Shown here: positions 17,154 through 27,095 of the stretch, piece by piece | Position numbering within the stretch: position 1 is the first letter of the stretch | Layout: each line of letters starts with the position of its first letter | From: SAR116 cluster bacterium AG-325-F22 | Lineage (GTDB): Bacteria > Pseudomonadota > Alphaproteobacteria > Puniceispirillales > Marisalimonadaceae | Assembly (NCBI GenBank): GCA_003282885.1 | Contig: QBYJ01000006.1 | Location: 1 to 55,759 of the forward strand | Direction: 5' to 3' | Length of the DNA: 55,759 nucleotides | Notes under the pieces: model-generated | The model's input: the letters and a program-made list of their open reading frames with translations, nothing else | The model's database searches: none | Told to the model about the DNA's origin: nothing | Position numbers and translations under genes: made by a program

Positions 17154-18932
17154 TCAAGCTCTGTTAAATAATTTTTCAATATCCTTTAATGAAAGACTTA
17201 TTGAAGTTGGTCTGCCATGGTTGCATTGTCCTGAATTTGGTGTGCGTTCCATCTCTCTTAACAACTCATTCATTTCAGTTTCATTTAAACTTCTCCCAGA
17301 CCTTACTGATCTATGGCAAGCAATATTTCCTAATATTAAGTCAATTTTAGCATTATAAGAAGACGGTAAACCAGCTAATGAAATGTCATCACCAAGATCA
17401 ATAATAATTTGTTTTATGTCAGCCTCTCCTATCAAAGCAGGTACCTCTCTAACAATTATCATGCCATCACCAAACGGCTCAATTACAAAACCTATGTCAA
17501 CTAGCAAATCAATATTTTCTGTTATCATGGCTAATGGAATAGGTTCAAGATTAACTACTTCAGGAAGCAATAAAATTTGTTTTTCCACAGATTTATTTTC
17601 TCGTGCTAATTTCATTCTTTCTAAAACTAATCTTTCGTGAGCGGCATGTTGATCAATAATCACAATTCCGTTTGAATTTCTCGAGATTATATAATTTTTG
17701 TTGAATTGTGCTAAAGCAACACCCAATGGAAACTCCTCCTGATCGAAGAGCTTTGTAACATCATTGTGATTTTTCTCTTGTCTAACTGGCTTCACAGAAG
17801 GACTTATATCTCCATGTTCAAAAAAAGATTGGTTACTTTTATTTTGAATATTTGAACTTAACTCTGTAACATTATCAAATCGTTTCAAGGCCTCTCTCGA
17901 AAGATGGGTAGTAGTTTGACTATAACTTACGTTTAATTCTCTGCTGATTGATCCTACAATCAAACTTCTTATTAGAGCATTATCTTGAAATCTAACTTCT
18001 GTTTTACCAGGATGCACATTTACATCGATAAAATCAGGTGGTACATTTATGAACAAACAAAAAACAGGAAACTTTCCTTTTGGAAGTGTGTCTCTATAAG
18101 CTGCTCTAATTGCTCCAGATAAGTTTTTATCTTGAATGAACCTTCCATTTATAAAAAGATGCTGTTGATTATAATTCGATTTATTTAAGGTAGGAAGACC
18201 AATAAACCCATAAATTTTTGCCCATTGATTTTCTTGTATCATCTTAAAGTTCTCAATCTTTATAGCTTCATCAGAAAAACCTGAACCCATTATATTTCTT
18301 ACTCTGTTTATATATGAGTTATCATTCTGTATTTCAGGTCTGATATTTAAAATTTCTCGACCATCTGATTGAAATTTAAATCCTATACATGGGTTTGCTA
18401 AAGCCTGTTTTAAAATTATTTGATGGCAATAACTTTTTTCAACTTGAGAAGATTTTAAAAATTTCAACCTTGCTGGTGTTGCATAAAATAGTTTTTTAAC
18501 TGATATTCTTGTTCCTGTTTGAAGTGAGGATGGGTAAACTTCATTAAAGCTTCCCGCCAGCACATCTAATGACCATGCTTGGTTAGAATTGGTAAACTTT
18601 GTCTGAATATTTAATTCACTCACTGCAGCTATAGACGGGAGAGCTTCCCCTCTGAAACCCAAATAATCTATTTTGTTTAAATCATTATTAGGAAGTTTCG
18701 AAGTAGCATGTCTTTCAATAGCAAGAGGAATTAAACTTTTTTCAATACCAATACCATTGTCTGAAACTGATATTAAATTTTTACCTCCATTATCTAAGAT
18801 TATATCAATTTGAGTTGCGTTTGCATCTATAGAGTTTTCAATTAATTCTTTTAATGCTGAGGATGGTCTTTCGACAACTTCTCCAGCAGCTATTTGATTG
18901 ATAAGATTTTCAGGAAGCCTTCTTATTTCCAT
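17154..18932 (-). CDS. mutL: DNA mismatch repair protein MutL
   Basis: A 592-residue GHKL ATPase. N-terminal motifs are E-L-I-E-N-S-I-D-A, D-N-G-I-G and G-F-R-G-E-A-L. The C-terminal half carries D-Q-H-A-A-H-E-R-L-V-L-E, the DQHA(x)2E(x)4E metal-binding motif of MutL proteins with their own nicking endonuclease, and the G-Q-C-N-H-G-R-P motif. It should therefore nick DNA itself, as in organisms without MutH. It lies 14 bp downstream of the lipoprotein gene on the same strand. Confidence 0.97.
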   Translation of the reverse strand: MEIRRLPENLINQIAAGEVVERPSSALKELIENSIDANATQIDIILDNGGKNLISVSDNGIGIEKSLIPLAIERHATSKLPNNDLNKIDYLGFRGEALPSIAAVSELNIQTKFTNSNQAWSLDVLAGSFNEVYPSSLQTGTRISVKKLFYATPARLKFLKSSQVEKSYCHQIILKQALANPCIGFKFQSDGREILNIRPEIQNDNSYINRVRNIMGSGFSDEAIKIENFKMIQENQWAKIYGFIGLPTLNKSNYNQQHLFINGRFIQDKNLSGAIRAAYRDTLPKGKFPVFCLFINVPPDFIDVNVHPGKTEVRFQDNALIRSLIVGSISRELNVSYSQTTTHLSREALKRFDNVTELSSNIQNKSNQSFFEHGDISPSVKPVRQEKNHNDVTKLFDQEEFPLGVALAQFNKNYIISRNSNGIVIIDQHAAHERLVLERMKLARENKSVEKQILLLPEVVNLEPIPLAMITENIDLLVDIGFVIEPFGDGMIIVREVPALIGEADIKQIIIDLGDDISLAGLPSSYNAKIDLILGNIACHRSVRSGRSLNETEMNELLREMERTPNSGQCNHGRPTSISLSLKDIEKLFNRA

Positions 18933-18946
18933 AACTGGTTTCCTAA

Positions 18947-19468
18947 TTATTTTATCAATAAAGGCTTTCCAGAATTAATGTCTAAAGCTGGAGAAGGAGT
19001 TGCATTGATTTGTTGTCCAGAAGACTTATTTTTTCTAATTCTTAACGCTTCTTTTTTCGCATCAATAACTACACCTGTTTCTGGAACATCTCCAAATAAC
19101 ATTTGTAAACCAGTCCTTTCACTTAATGATATACCCAGTGTCTCTTCATCAACTATCTTCCTTATATCTTTTGGGACATTCTTAGAACCAAATAAATCAC
19201 TAAAACTATTAGCTTCACTCTTATTTTCTATGTTTATCTCATTAGTAAGGTTAAAATCATTTTTAGTTTCTTCTAAATCATTGTTTTTAAGAACTTCAGG
19301 ATCTATCTTATAACCTGGCGGCACAATAAGTGATGGTGTCAAAGCTACAGAGAATTCATCAGGTATAACCTTTTCTTTACCTACGGCTTTTCTAAAATCA
19401 GAGCAACTAGACAATGTCATTGTTATAGGTAACAAAAAAACAAATATCTTTAAAAATTTATTTTTCAT
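18947..19468 (-). CDS. DUF3035-type outer-membrane lipoprotein
   Basis: A 173-residue lipoprotein starting at the ATG at 19468 (M-K-N-K-F-L-K). A hydrophobic signal is followed by the lipobox L-S-S-C, so the mature protein begins at the cysteine. The segment F-R-K-A-V-G-K-E-K-V-I-P-D-E-F-S-V and the following P-S-L-I-V-P-P-G-Y are characteristic of DUF3035 in alphaproteobacteria. The function is unknown. A longer frame reaching 19522 exists, but its extra residues precede the signal peptide. The start overlaps the end of lspA by 11 nt, tying it to the signal peptidase that would process it. Confidence 0.8.
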   Translation of the reverse strand: MKNKFLKIFVFLLPITMTLSSCSDFRKAVGKEKVIPDEFSVALTPSLIVPPGYKIDPEVLKNNDLEETKNDFNLTNEINIENKSEANSFSDLFGSKNVPKDIRKIVDEETLGISLSERTGLQMLFGDVPETGVVIDAKKEALRIRKNKSSGQQINATPSPALDINSGKPLLIK

Positions 19469-19946
19469 AGTAAGAACTTTCAGCTGTAAAAAATTGATTA
19501 AAAAGAAATAAAAACGTACCAATAAAAATTATTGTATCAGCAAGATTAAAAGCTGGCCAGTGTAAATCGTCAATATAAAAGTCTATAAAATCTACAACCT
19601 TACCATAAATTATTCTATCAATTGCATTACCAATCGCTCCACTTGCAATTAGAATAAATCCCAAAGAAGAATATCTTGGCATTTTGAAAGAAGAAAAAAT
19701 CAACCATATACTTACTAAAAAAGCAAATATAGTGAAACCATATCTACCTATTTCTCCAGAGCCCTGAAAAAAACCAAAAGAGATACCACTATTCCAAACT
19801 GGTGTCATGGAAAGAAATGAAGTTAATTTTATTGACTGGTATTTTATAAAAAGGTTTTCTATCGCCCATAATTTAGTAGCATAATCAAGAAAAACTAAGA
19901 TTATCAAAATTAATAAAAGATTAAATATACCAATATTTTTTTTCAT
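19458..19946 (-). CDS. lspA: Lipoprotein signal peptidase (signal peptidase II)
   Basis: A 162-residue polytopic membrane aspartyl protease that cleaves prolipoproteins at the lipobox cysteine. Four membrane helices and the two catalytic aspartates are visible in G-N-A-I-D-R and F-N-L-A-D. It begins 4 nt after the ileS stop and ends inside the start of the lipoprotein gene, giving an ileS-lspA-lipoprotein unit seen in many proteobacteria. Confidence 0.96.
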   Translation of the reverse strand: MKKNIGIFNLLLILIILVFLDYATKLWAIENLFIKYQSIKLTSFLSMTPVWNSGISFGFFQGSGEIGRYGFTIFAFLVSIWLIFSSFKMPRYSSLGFILIASGAIGNAIDRIIYGKVVDFIDFYIDDLHWPAFNLADTIIFIGTFLFLFNQFFTAESSYYEK

Positions 19947-19950
19947 TTAA

Positions 19951-22719
19951 CTATTTTTGTAAAACACTTGTACACCTGTAGCATACTTCAATATCGTCTT
20001 TTACCTCATTAACGATCTTCCAACATCTCAAACATTTACCCCCAGACGCAAGTTCTACTTGAACATTAATTTTTGATTCTAACAAATTTTTGTTCAAATT
20101 TATCTCAACATCAGAACAAATGAATATTTCTGGCAAGTTTACGCCTTCAAGTTTATTATAAGTTTTTTGATTTGCCTCAATAATAACTTTTGCCTGAAGA
20201 CTAGATCCTAACAACCCTTCTTTTCTTTTTTCTTCAATAGCAGTCGTTACTACCGATCTTAATTCTCTAATCTCAGACCATTTATTACCAATTAAATCAT
20301 TTTGCCACTCTTCACTTGATTTAAAGTAAGTTTGAAGATGGACAGAATTTTCTTGATCGTTATATCTACTTTGCCAGGCTTCTTCAGCGGTAAAACATAT
20401 AATTGGAGCAAGCCAAGTAGTAAGTGATTTGAATAAAATATCCATTACAGTTCTACAGGACCTTCTTTCAATGCCCTTTAATTCTTCACAATATAAAGTA
20501 TCTTTTCGAATATCAAAATAAAAGGCTGACAAATCAACTGTACAAAAATTGTGTATGTCTAAATAAATATCATGCAAATTAAAGTTTTCTGTATTTTCTT
20601 CTATTTTTTTACTTAATTCATATACTCTATGTAAGACCCATTGATCTAATTCAGGCATCTCACTAAAGGTAATTTTTTCGTCATCCTCAAATTGATTTAA
20701 AGCACCTAAAAGATACCTAAGAGTATTTCTAAGTCTTCTATAATGATCAGAGTGTCTAATAAGTATCTCTTTTCCAATTCTTAGATCATCATAATAATCT
20801 GATCCAACAACCCACAAACGTAATATATCAGCTCCAAATTCATTAATTACTTTTTGAGGTGCAGTTATATTACCTAAAGATTTAGACATCTTTCGACCTT
20901 GCTGATCTAAAACAAATCCATGTGTCAATACAGCATCATAAGGAGCCCTTCCGCGTGTTCCACAACTTTCTAACAAGGAAGAATGGAACCATCCTCTATG
21001 CTGGTCCGTTCCTTCAAGGTACAATGAGGCAGGCCAGAATAAATCATTTCGCTCTTCTAAAACAAATGAATGAGTTGAACCAGAATCGAACCAAACATCA
21101 GCAATATCAGTTACGGCTTCATAATCTTCAGGATTATATTTTGAACCAAGAAAGTATGAAGAAGGTTTTTGAAACCAAGCATCAGCTCCATCTTTTTTGA
21201 AAGCTTCAACAACTCTATCAACAACTTCTTGATCTCTAAGAGGTTCTTGTGTTTTTTTATGTACAAAAATAGCTAATGGAACACCCCATGCTCTTTGTCT
21301 TGAAATACACCAATCAGGTCTATCCTTTATCATTTTTGTTAATCTATTTTCACCCTGAGGGGGAAAAAAATTAGTTTCTGATAAGGCCTTAATAGCAATA
21401 TCTCTTAAATTGTTAGTTTTCATTGAAATGAACCATTGAGGAGTAGTTCTAAAAACCAGAGGTGCTTTTGATCTCCAACTATGTGGATATGAATGGTTCA
21501 AAGTGCCTCTTCCAATCAATGCATTATGCTCAGACATTATATCTGCAATTTTTTCGTTATCTTTTAAAACACGTAATCCACCTAATAAAGGTAATTCATT
21601 TTCTAATATTCCATTATCTGTAACAGTTTCAGGTATTGGCAAATTATGTTTTTTTCCTAATTCAAAATCATCTGCCCCATGTCCAGGTGCAATATGAACA
21701 AATCCTGTACCTTGATCAGTCGTAACAAAATCAGCCTCTAGTAATAGAACATCGTGATCATAACCGTACCCATTTAATGGATGAGCTAAAATTGATCCTT
21801 CAAAATCACTTCCTTTTAATTTCTTAGAAACATTATAATCTAATATAGAAAGTTCTTTTATTGCTTCTTCTAGCAATTGGGTGGCCACTACTATTTTATT
21901 ACCAATTTTGGCTAGTGAATTTTCATTCACACTAGTAATTTCTAATAGAGTGTAATCTATATCCTTGCCATAAGCGACAGCTCTATTACCAGGCATCGTC
22001 CAAGGAGTTGTTGTCCAAATTATAATTTCATAATCTTTTAGTATTTCTAATGGGGCTTTTTTAATCGGAAATCTGGCAAATATTGTAGTGCTAATATGAT
22101 CATGGTATTCAATTTCAGCTTCAGCAAGAGCAGTTTTTTCAACTGGTGACCACATTACAGGTTTAACGCCTCTATATAAACTTCCATTCATCAGAAACTT
22201 ACCAATTTCAGACATAATAATGGCTTCAGATTCATATTTCATTGTTGAATAAGGATTTTCCCAATCACCGTAAACGCCTAATCTTTGGAATTCTTCAGAT
22301 TGAATATCCATCCATTTGGCAGCAAAATCACGACATTCTTTTCTAAACTCTACAACTGGAATTTCGTCTTTATTCTTTTTCTTTTTTCTGTAATTTTCTT
22401 CTATTTTCCACTCAATCGGTAATCCATGACAATCCCAACCAGGCACATAATTAGCATTTTTGCCTAACATTGATTGGGATCTATTAATTACGTCTTTAAT
22501 TATTTTATTTAAGGCATGTCCTATATGTAAATTACCATTAGCATAAGGTGGACCGTCATGAAGTATAAATGGCTTAGAATTCTTTCTTTGTTCTCTAAGT
22601 TTCTTGAATAACTTTGTATCTTCCCATATTTTTAATATTTGTGGTTCCTTATTAGGTAAACCAGCTCTCATAGAAAAATCTGTTTTTGGCAAGTAAACGG
22701 TATCTTTATAATCAGTCAT
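19951..22719 (-). CDS. ileS: Isoleucyl-tRNA synthetase
   Basis: A 922-residue class I aminoacyl-tRNA synthetase. The HIGH motif is at residues 65-68 (N-L-H-I-G-H-A) and K-M-S-K-S-L-G-N is near residue 600. The intervening editing domain has W-T-T-T-P-W-T-M-P-G-N. The C-terminal zinc ribbon C-L-R-C-W...C-Y-R-C is complete, as in bacterial-type IleRS. Downstream on the same strand are lspA and the lipoprotein gene; ribF lies 71 bp upstream, also on the same strand. Confidence 0.98.
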   Translation of the reverse strand: MTDYKDTVYLPKTDFSMRAGLPNKEPQILKIWEDTKLFKKLREQRKNSKPFILHDGPPYANGNLHIGHALNKIIKDVINRSQSMLGKNANYVPGWDCHGLPIEWKIEENYRKKKKNKDEIPVVEFRKECRDFAAKWMDIQSEEFQRLGVYGDWENPYSTMKYESEAIIMSEIGKFLMNGSLYRGVKPVMWSPVEKTALAEAEIEYHDHISTTIFARFPIKKAPLEILKDYEIIIWTTTPWTMPGNRAVAYGKDIDYTLLEITSVNENSLAKIGNKIVVATQLLEEAIKELSILDYNVSKKLKGSDFEGSILAHPLNGYGYDHDVLLLEADFVTTDQGTGFVHIAPGHGADDFELGKKHNLPIPETVTDNGILENELPLLGGLRVLKDNEKIADIMSEHNALIGRGTLNHSYPHSWRSKAPLVFRTTPQWFISMKTNNLRDIAIKALSETNFFPPQGENRLTKMIKDRPDWCISRQRAWGVPLAIFVHKKTQEPLRDQEVVDRVVEAFKKDGADAWFQKPSSYFLGSKYNPEDYEAVTDIADVWFDSGSTHSFVLEERNDLFWPASLYLEGTDQHRGWFHSSLLESCGTRGRAPYDAVLTHGFVLDQQGRKMSKSLGNITAPQKVINEFGADILRLWVVGSDYYDDLRIGKEILIRHSDHYRRLRNTLRYLLGALNQFEDDEKITFSEMPELDQWVLHRVYELSKKIEENTENFNLHDIYLDIHNFCTVDLSAFYFDIRKDTLYCEELKGIERRSCRTVMDILFKSLTTWLAPIICFTAEEAWQSRYNDQENSVHLQTYFKSSEEWQNDLIGNKWSEIRELRSVVTTAIEEKRKEGLLGSSLQAKVIIEANQKTYNKLEGVNLPEIFICSDVEINLNKNLLESKINVQVELASGGKCLRCWKIVNEVKDDIEVCYRCTSVLQK

Positions 22720-22790
22720 ATAATTTTCTCTATGTCAGTCTATTTATTTTTATTTATAAAATAACTTTTGTTTATCTTAAAATTTTATAA

Positions 22791-23786
22791 TTATAAACTA
22801 TTTAACTTATGAAAATCATAAGCCATTTTTGTATCAAGCTCGATCTGTTTTCTTAATTCAGATAAGGAATTAAATTTCTTCTCTGATCTTAAAAACTCTA
22901 AAAGTTCTACCTTTATTCTTTTACCATATAGATTTATATTAAGATCTTCATTATTTAAATCAATTATATGAGTTTCCAAATTTATAGAATCTCCAGAAAC
23001 AGTTGGTCTTGTACCTATATTTGAGATAGATGGCAACCAATCATTTGAGGTTTCCAATTGTTTCTGGCCTGTTATTTTCAACCTAGTTATATAAACTCCA
23101 AGTGGCGGTTTTAAAAATTTTTTTATATCTAAGTTGGCTGTTGGAAAACCAATTTCTCTACCTTGTTGCTTACCCTCTTCTACAAAACCTGTAATGCACC
23201 AATTTCTACCAAGCAGAGAATTTGCTATATTCAACTGTCCATTTTGAATTAATTTTCTTATTGTTTGGGAGCTTATAATTTCTAATTCTTTACCTTTTAT
23301 AGAATCCGTTTGTTTTAAGTCCACAGCTATAATTTCCAAACCTAATTTACTAGCAAAATTTCTATTTCCTTCAATCGTACCTTCCCTATTTTTTCCAAAT
23401 CTAAAATTAGATCCTGCAAACATTTTAGTTACTTTTAAAGTTTCATTTAATATTTTGGATAAAAAGTCATTTGCACTACAATTTTTTAATTCTTCATTAA
23501 ACTCAATTATAATTAAATAATTAACGCCGATGTCTCTTAACAAGTTCTCTTTTTCCAATTCATCTAAAAGCTTAAAAGAAGAATTGCCTGTACTAAAAAA
23601 ATCTCTTGGATGAGGATCAAAAGTTACAACACCAAAAGCAAGATTATTTTCAAGAGCGTTTAATTTAGCTGTTTCTAGAAGTTTTACGTGACCTTGGTGA
23701 ATACCATCGAAATTACCAATTGCAATTGAAATGTTTTTGTCAATTTTAGGAGCGACACCACCAAATTTCCATTTAATAATTTTCAT
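22791..23786 (-). CDS. ribF: Bifunctional riboflavin kinase/FAD synthetase
   Basis: A 331-residue enzyme making FMN and FAD from riboflavin. The N-terminal adenylyltransferase domain shows I-G-N-F-D-G-I-H-Q-G-H, and the C-terminal kinase domain shows G-R-E-I-G-F-P-T-A-N-L. It lies upstream of ileS on the same strand; ribF-ileS-lspA is a frequent order in bacteria. Divergent from the mscS-type gene across 156 bp. Confidence 0.97.
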   Translation of the reverse strand: MKIIKWKFGGVAPKIDKNISIAIGNFDGIHQGHVKLLETAKLNALENNLAFGVVTFDPHPRDFFSTGNSSFKLLDELEKENLLRDIGVNYLIIIEFNEELKNCSANDFLSKILNETLKVTKMFAGSNFRFGKNREGTIEGNRNFASKLGLEIIAVDLKQTDSIKGKELEIISSQTIRKLIQNGQLNIANSLLGRNWCITGFVEEGKQQGREIGFPTANLDIKKFLKPPLGVYITRLKITGQKQLETSNDWLPSISNIGTRPTVSGDSINLETHIIDLNNEDLNINLYGKRIKVELLEFLRSEKKFNSLSELRKQIELDTKMAYDFHKLNSL

Positions 23787-23942
23787 AAAATTGTTATAAC
23801 CTTTTTAAGATTTTAAACTCAAGCTGATATATAATAAATTTCAAAGTGTTTGTATCTTTTTTTGTTATAAATGTATGAATTATATGAAATAATATTGAAT
23901 GTTAAAAAGCTACTTTGATTAGCCATCAATGGAGATTAATTT

Positions 23943-24788
23943 TTGGGTGACAAAATAAATATAAATTTAGAAATTATTTCTAACTTAATTAATAGCTCCA
24001 TACAAATATTTGTTGCCTATGCCGGCCAGGTATTAGGAGCTACCCTTATTCTTATTCTGGGTTTTTATTTTGCTGGTAAACTTAGTAAAGTTGCACGCAA
24101 AAACTTAAGTCTTTTCAATAAAATAGATCCATTAATTGTCCCAATAATTGGGAATATTATAAGATATGGAATAATAATTATCACATTAATAGCTGTTTTA
24201 GGACAGTTTGGAGTCCAAACAACTTCTATTATCGCTGTCTTAGGTGCAGCTGGTTTAGCAATTGGCTTAGCATTGCAAGGAACTCTGTCAAACGTGGCGG
24301 CTGGAGTGATGTTATTACTACTTAGACCATTTACTACTGGTGATTGGGTGGAAACTGGTAATGTCTCTGGTACCATAAGAGAAGTAGGCCTATTTACTAC
24401 AATTATAGACACATTTGATAATGTTTATGTATCAATACCTAATTCAAGTATTTGGAATAGTACAATAACAAACCACTCACATTACGAAACACGACGTATA
24501 GATGTTGATATTGGAATTCACTATGACACCGATTTGGAATTGGCTTCAGAGGTTTTATTAAAATTAGCTGACGATGATAGAGTTAAGAACAAACCCAAAG
24601 CACCTCAATTCCTTGTCATGAAATATGACGATAGCGCGATAGTGGTGAGACTAAGACTTTATTCACATACTAAAGATTGGTACGCGTTATATACTGATTT
24701 AATGCGTAAACTCAAACCTGCTCTTGACGAAGCAGGTATTGAAATCCCGTATCCGCATAGAGTTATTTCTTCAAAAAATACAGTTTAA
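23943..24788 (+). CDS. mscS: Small-conductance mechanosensitive channel, MscS family
   Basis: A 281-residue inner-membrane channel that releases solutes on hypo-osmotic shock. Three N-terminal helices are followed by the glycine/alanine-rich pore helix G-A-A-G-L-A-I-G-L-A-L-Q-G and the cytoplasmic beta domain with P-N-S-S-I-W-N. The size equals the E. coli 286-residue MscS. The best start is a TTG at 23943 with GGAG eight bases upstream; no ATG is suitably placed. Its stop overlaps the chaC start by 1 nt (TAATG). Confidence 0.93.
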   Translation: MGDKININLEIISNLINSSIQIFVAYAGQVLGATLILILGFYFAGKLSKVARKNLSLFNKIDPLIVPIIGNIIRYGIIIITLIAVLGQFGVQTTSIIAVLGAAGLAIGLALQGTLSNVAAGVMLLLLRPFTTGDWVETGNVSGTIREVGLFTTIIDTFDNVYVSIPNSSIWNSTITNHSHYETRRIDVDIGIHYDTDLELASEVLLKLADDDRVKNKPKAPQFLVMKYDDSAIVVRLRLYSHTKDWYALYTDLMRKLKPALDEAGIEIPYPHRVISSKNTV

Positions 24789-25489
24789 TGACGACTACAA
24801 AAAAAATTAATCATGGCACAGTTCAATTAACAAGAGAAAATATAACTCAAGGTCGTCTTGGTGAAAAAATAAGAAGTATCAGTGGAAGTGATAAAGTTCT
24901 TTCTCAAGATGAATTAATTAATGAGCGTAGGAAAATCATTCCAGATGATGGAATTGGTGAAGATATTTATATTTTTGCTTATGGATCTCTTTTATGGAAT
25001 CCAACAGTAGATTATGAAGAACAATTCTTAGCGAGAGTATATGGTTTTCATAGAAGCTTTTGTATGAAGACAAATTTAGGTAGAGGATCTTTTGAAAACC
25101 CAGGTTTAATGTTGGCTCTAGACAACGGTGGATCATGTAGAGGATCGGCTTTTAGGCTAAATAGGAATGATGCAATAAAAAATATTGATATTTTATTTAA
25201 AAGAGAAATGGTAACTGGAGCATATAAACCAAAATTAATAAAAACAAAATTAGAGAATAATAAAAACGTTTTATCACTGGCATTCACAGTTGATAAAAAC
25301 CACAAAAATTATTTTGCTAAAAAAAGTACATCTATAAAAGCTAAGATGATTTTTAAAGCACACGGGTTTTTAGGGACTTGCCAGGAATATTTCGATAACA
25401 CATTAGAAAGCCTTGAAGAGTTAGCTATTAAAGACCTTGAAATGAGAGCAATATCAAATCACTTAAAAAAGTTTAATAAAAAGTCATAA
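24788..25489 (+). CDS. chaC: ChaC-type glutathione-specific gamma-glutamylcyclotransferase
   Basis: A 233-residue cytosolic enzyme of the ChaC family, whose members cleave glutathione to 5-oxoproline and cysteinylglycine. The segment I-F-A-Y-G-S-L-L-W-N-P (residues 58-68) is the family signature. It is translationally coupled to mscS. The last 6 nt overlap the convergent GMC oxidoreductase gene. Second of three gamma-glutamylcyclotransferase-fold proteins in the window. Confidence 0.9.
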   Translation: MTTTKKINHGTVQLTRENITQGRLGEKIRSISGSDKVLSQDELINERRKIIPDDGIGEDIYIFAYGSLLWNPTVDYEEQFLARVYGFHRSFCMKTNLGRGSFENPGLMLALDNGGSCRGSAFRLNRNDAIKNIDILFKREMVTGAYKPKLIKTKLENNKNVLSLAFTVDKNHKNYFAKKSTSIKAKMIFKAHGFLGTCQEYFDNTLESLEELAIKDLEMRAISNHLKKFNKKS

Positions 25490-27076
25490 ATCTTTTTTTA
25501 TAATATCAGAAGCTTTCTCAGCAATCATTAACGTTGCTGCATTTGTATTTCCTGACGGCATAGTTGGCATTATTGAGGCATCAGCAATTCTAATGTTACT
25601 CAATCCTTTTATTTTAAGGGACGGTGTTACGACTGCATTTTCATCTATACCCATCCTACAACTTCCAATGGCGTGGTAAACTGTAGCGCCATTGTTTCTG
25701 AGATAATTTAGTATTTCTTCGTCTGTCTGAATATTATCACCTGGAAGTGTCTCCCCAATAGAAATTTTATCTATATTTGAAGTTTTAAGAAGCGCTCTAC
25801 ACATTTTAAAACCTGATACCAATACATCTTGATCTATTTTTTCTTTTAGATAATTAGGTTGAATAATTGGAGCATCTTCAATATTTTGAGATAAAGCTCT
25901 CACATACCCTCTACTCAATGGCCTAGACTGCCAAACACCACAAGTTATTCCAGGCAATTCTTGTAATTTGCCAATCATACCTTCAGTATATGACGCTGGT
26001 GTAAAAACAAATTGTAAATCAGGAAAATCTATTTCAGAAGATGATTTTAAAAAAGCTCCAACATGTGCTGGACTGTAAGATATCAAACCTTTTTTCAAAA
26101 CAAACCATTTCATAATTTCTAAAAATAGCTTATGGCCTCGAGCCTTTTCGTTAAGGGAAATTGGTAAATTAATTTTGTTTGCAACTCTTACCGCATAATG
26201 GTCTTGCAAACCTTCACCCACATTTTTCATTTCATGTAAGGGATCAATACCTATTGATTTCAAGTATTTTCCATCACCTATTCCAGACACTTGAAGCAAA
26301 TGAGGTGTACCAACTGCGCCAGCACATAAAATGATTTCCTTATTAGCAAAAATTTCAAATATCTTATTATTTTTCTTACAAACTAATCCAATAGCTTTTT
26401 GATCATTGAATATGATTTTTAAAACAAGTGTATTTTTTTTTATATTTACATTTTTTCTTTTAAGTGCCGTTTTTAGAAAAGCGTCATAAGCACTATACCT
26501 CATCCCATTTTTAATTGTTCTTTGATAATAAAAGATTCCTTCTTGATCACCTGAATTATAGTCTTTTTGTAAGGATATTCCCAACTCTTTAGAACCAGAA
26601 ATGAATTCCTCACAAATAGGATGTTTTTCAACAACATCTGAAACAAACAAAGGACCGTTTTTACCCCTATACCTCTCATCTCCATTTTCTTTAAATTCTG
26701 ACTTTTTGAAATATGGTAAAACATCATCGTAAGACCAACCAAGGTTTCCAAGTTGTGCCCATTGATTATAATCGTCTGGTTGCCCTCTAACGTACAAGTG
26801 TCCATTAATAGAACTAGAGCCCCCAAAACCTTTTCCTCTTGGAAACAATATTTCTCTATTATTAACGTTTTCGTTACTTTCAGTTTTAAAACACCAATTA
26901 AACCTTTTATCATTGATTGTTTTAATAAAACCAGCTGGCATTTTTATAAATGGATGTTGGTTACTACCACCAGCTTCAAGAACACATATATTTATATTAT
27001 TAATTTCAGATAGTCTATTTGCAACGACCGAACCTGAAGATCCTGAGCCAACTATTATATAGTCAAATTTTTCCAT
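25484..27076 (-). CDS. GMC-family FAD oxidoreductase (choline dehydrogenase-like)
   Basis: A 530-residue flavoenzyme oxidising an alcohol. Evidence includes the FAD motif V-G-S-G-S-S-G-S-V-V-A near residue 9, the GMC signature G-K-G-F-G-G-S-S-S-I-N-G around residue 84, and the C-terminal catalytic H of T-V-Y-H-A-I-G-S-C-R-M-G with the S-G-N-T-N-A-A motif. The best family match is BetA/alkJ-like alcohol dehydrogenases, but the substrate is unclear because no betB, betT or betI lies nearby. It follows the TauD-like dioxygenase gene by 19 bp on the same strand. Confidence 0.9.
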   Translation of the reverse strand: MEKFDYIIVGSGSSGSVVANRLSEINNINICVLEAGGSNQHPFIKMPAGFIKTINDKRFNWCFKTESNENVNNREILFPRGKGFGGSSSINGHLYVRGQPDDYNQWAQLGNLGWSYDDVLPYFKKSEFKENGDERYRGKNGPLFVSDVVEKHPICEEFISGSKELGISLQKDYNSGDQEGIFYYQRTIKNGMRYSAYDAFLKTALKRKNVNIKKNTLVLKIIFNDQKAIGLVCKKNNKIFEIFANKEIILCAGAVGTPHLLQVSGIGDGKYLKSIGIDPLHEMKNVGEGLQDHYAVRVANKINLPISLNEKARGHKLFLEIMKWFVLKKGLISYSPAHVGAFLKSSSEIDFPDLQFVFTPASYTEGMIGKLQELPGITCGVWQSRPLSRGYVRALSQNIEDAPIIQPNYLKEKIDQDVLVSGFKMCRALLKTSNIDKISIGETLPGDNIQTDEEILNYLRNNGATVYHAIGSCRMGIDENAVVTPSLKIKGLSNIRIADASIMPTMPSGNTNAATLMIAEKASDIIKKDL

Positions 27077-27095
27077 ATTAATATCTCAAATCTGT

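Noticed and set aside
17383-17640. Plus-strand reading frame inside mutL
   Set aside because: It is antisense to well-conserved MutL C-terminal codons and resembles no family.
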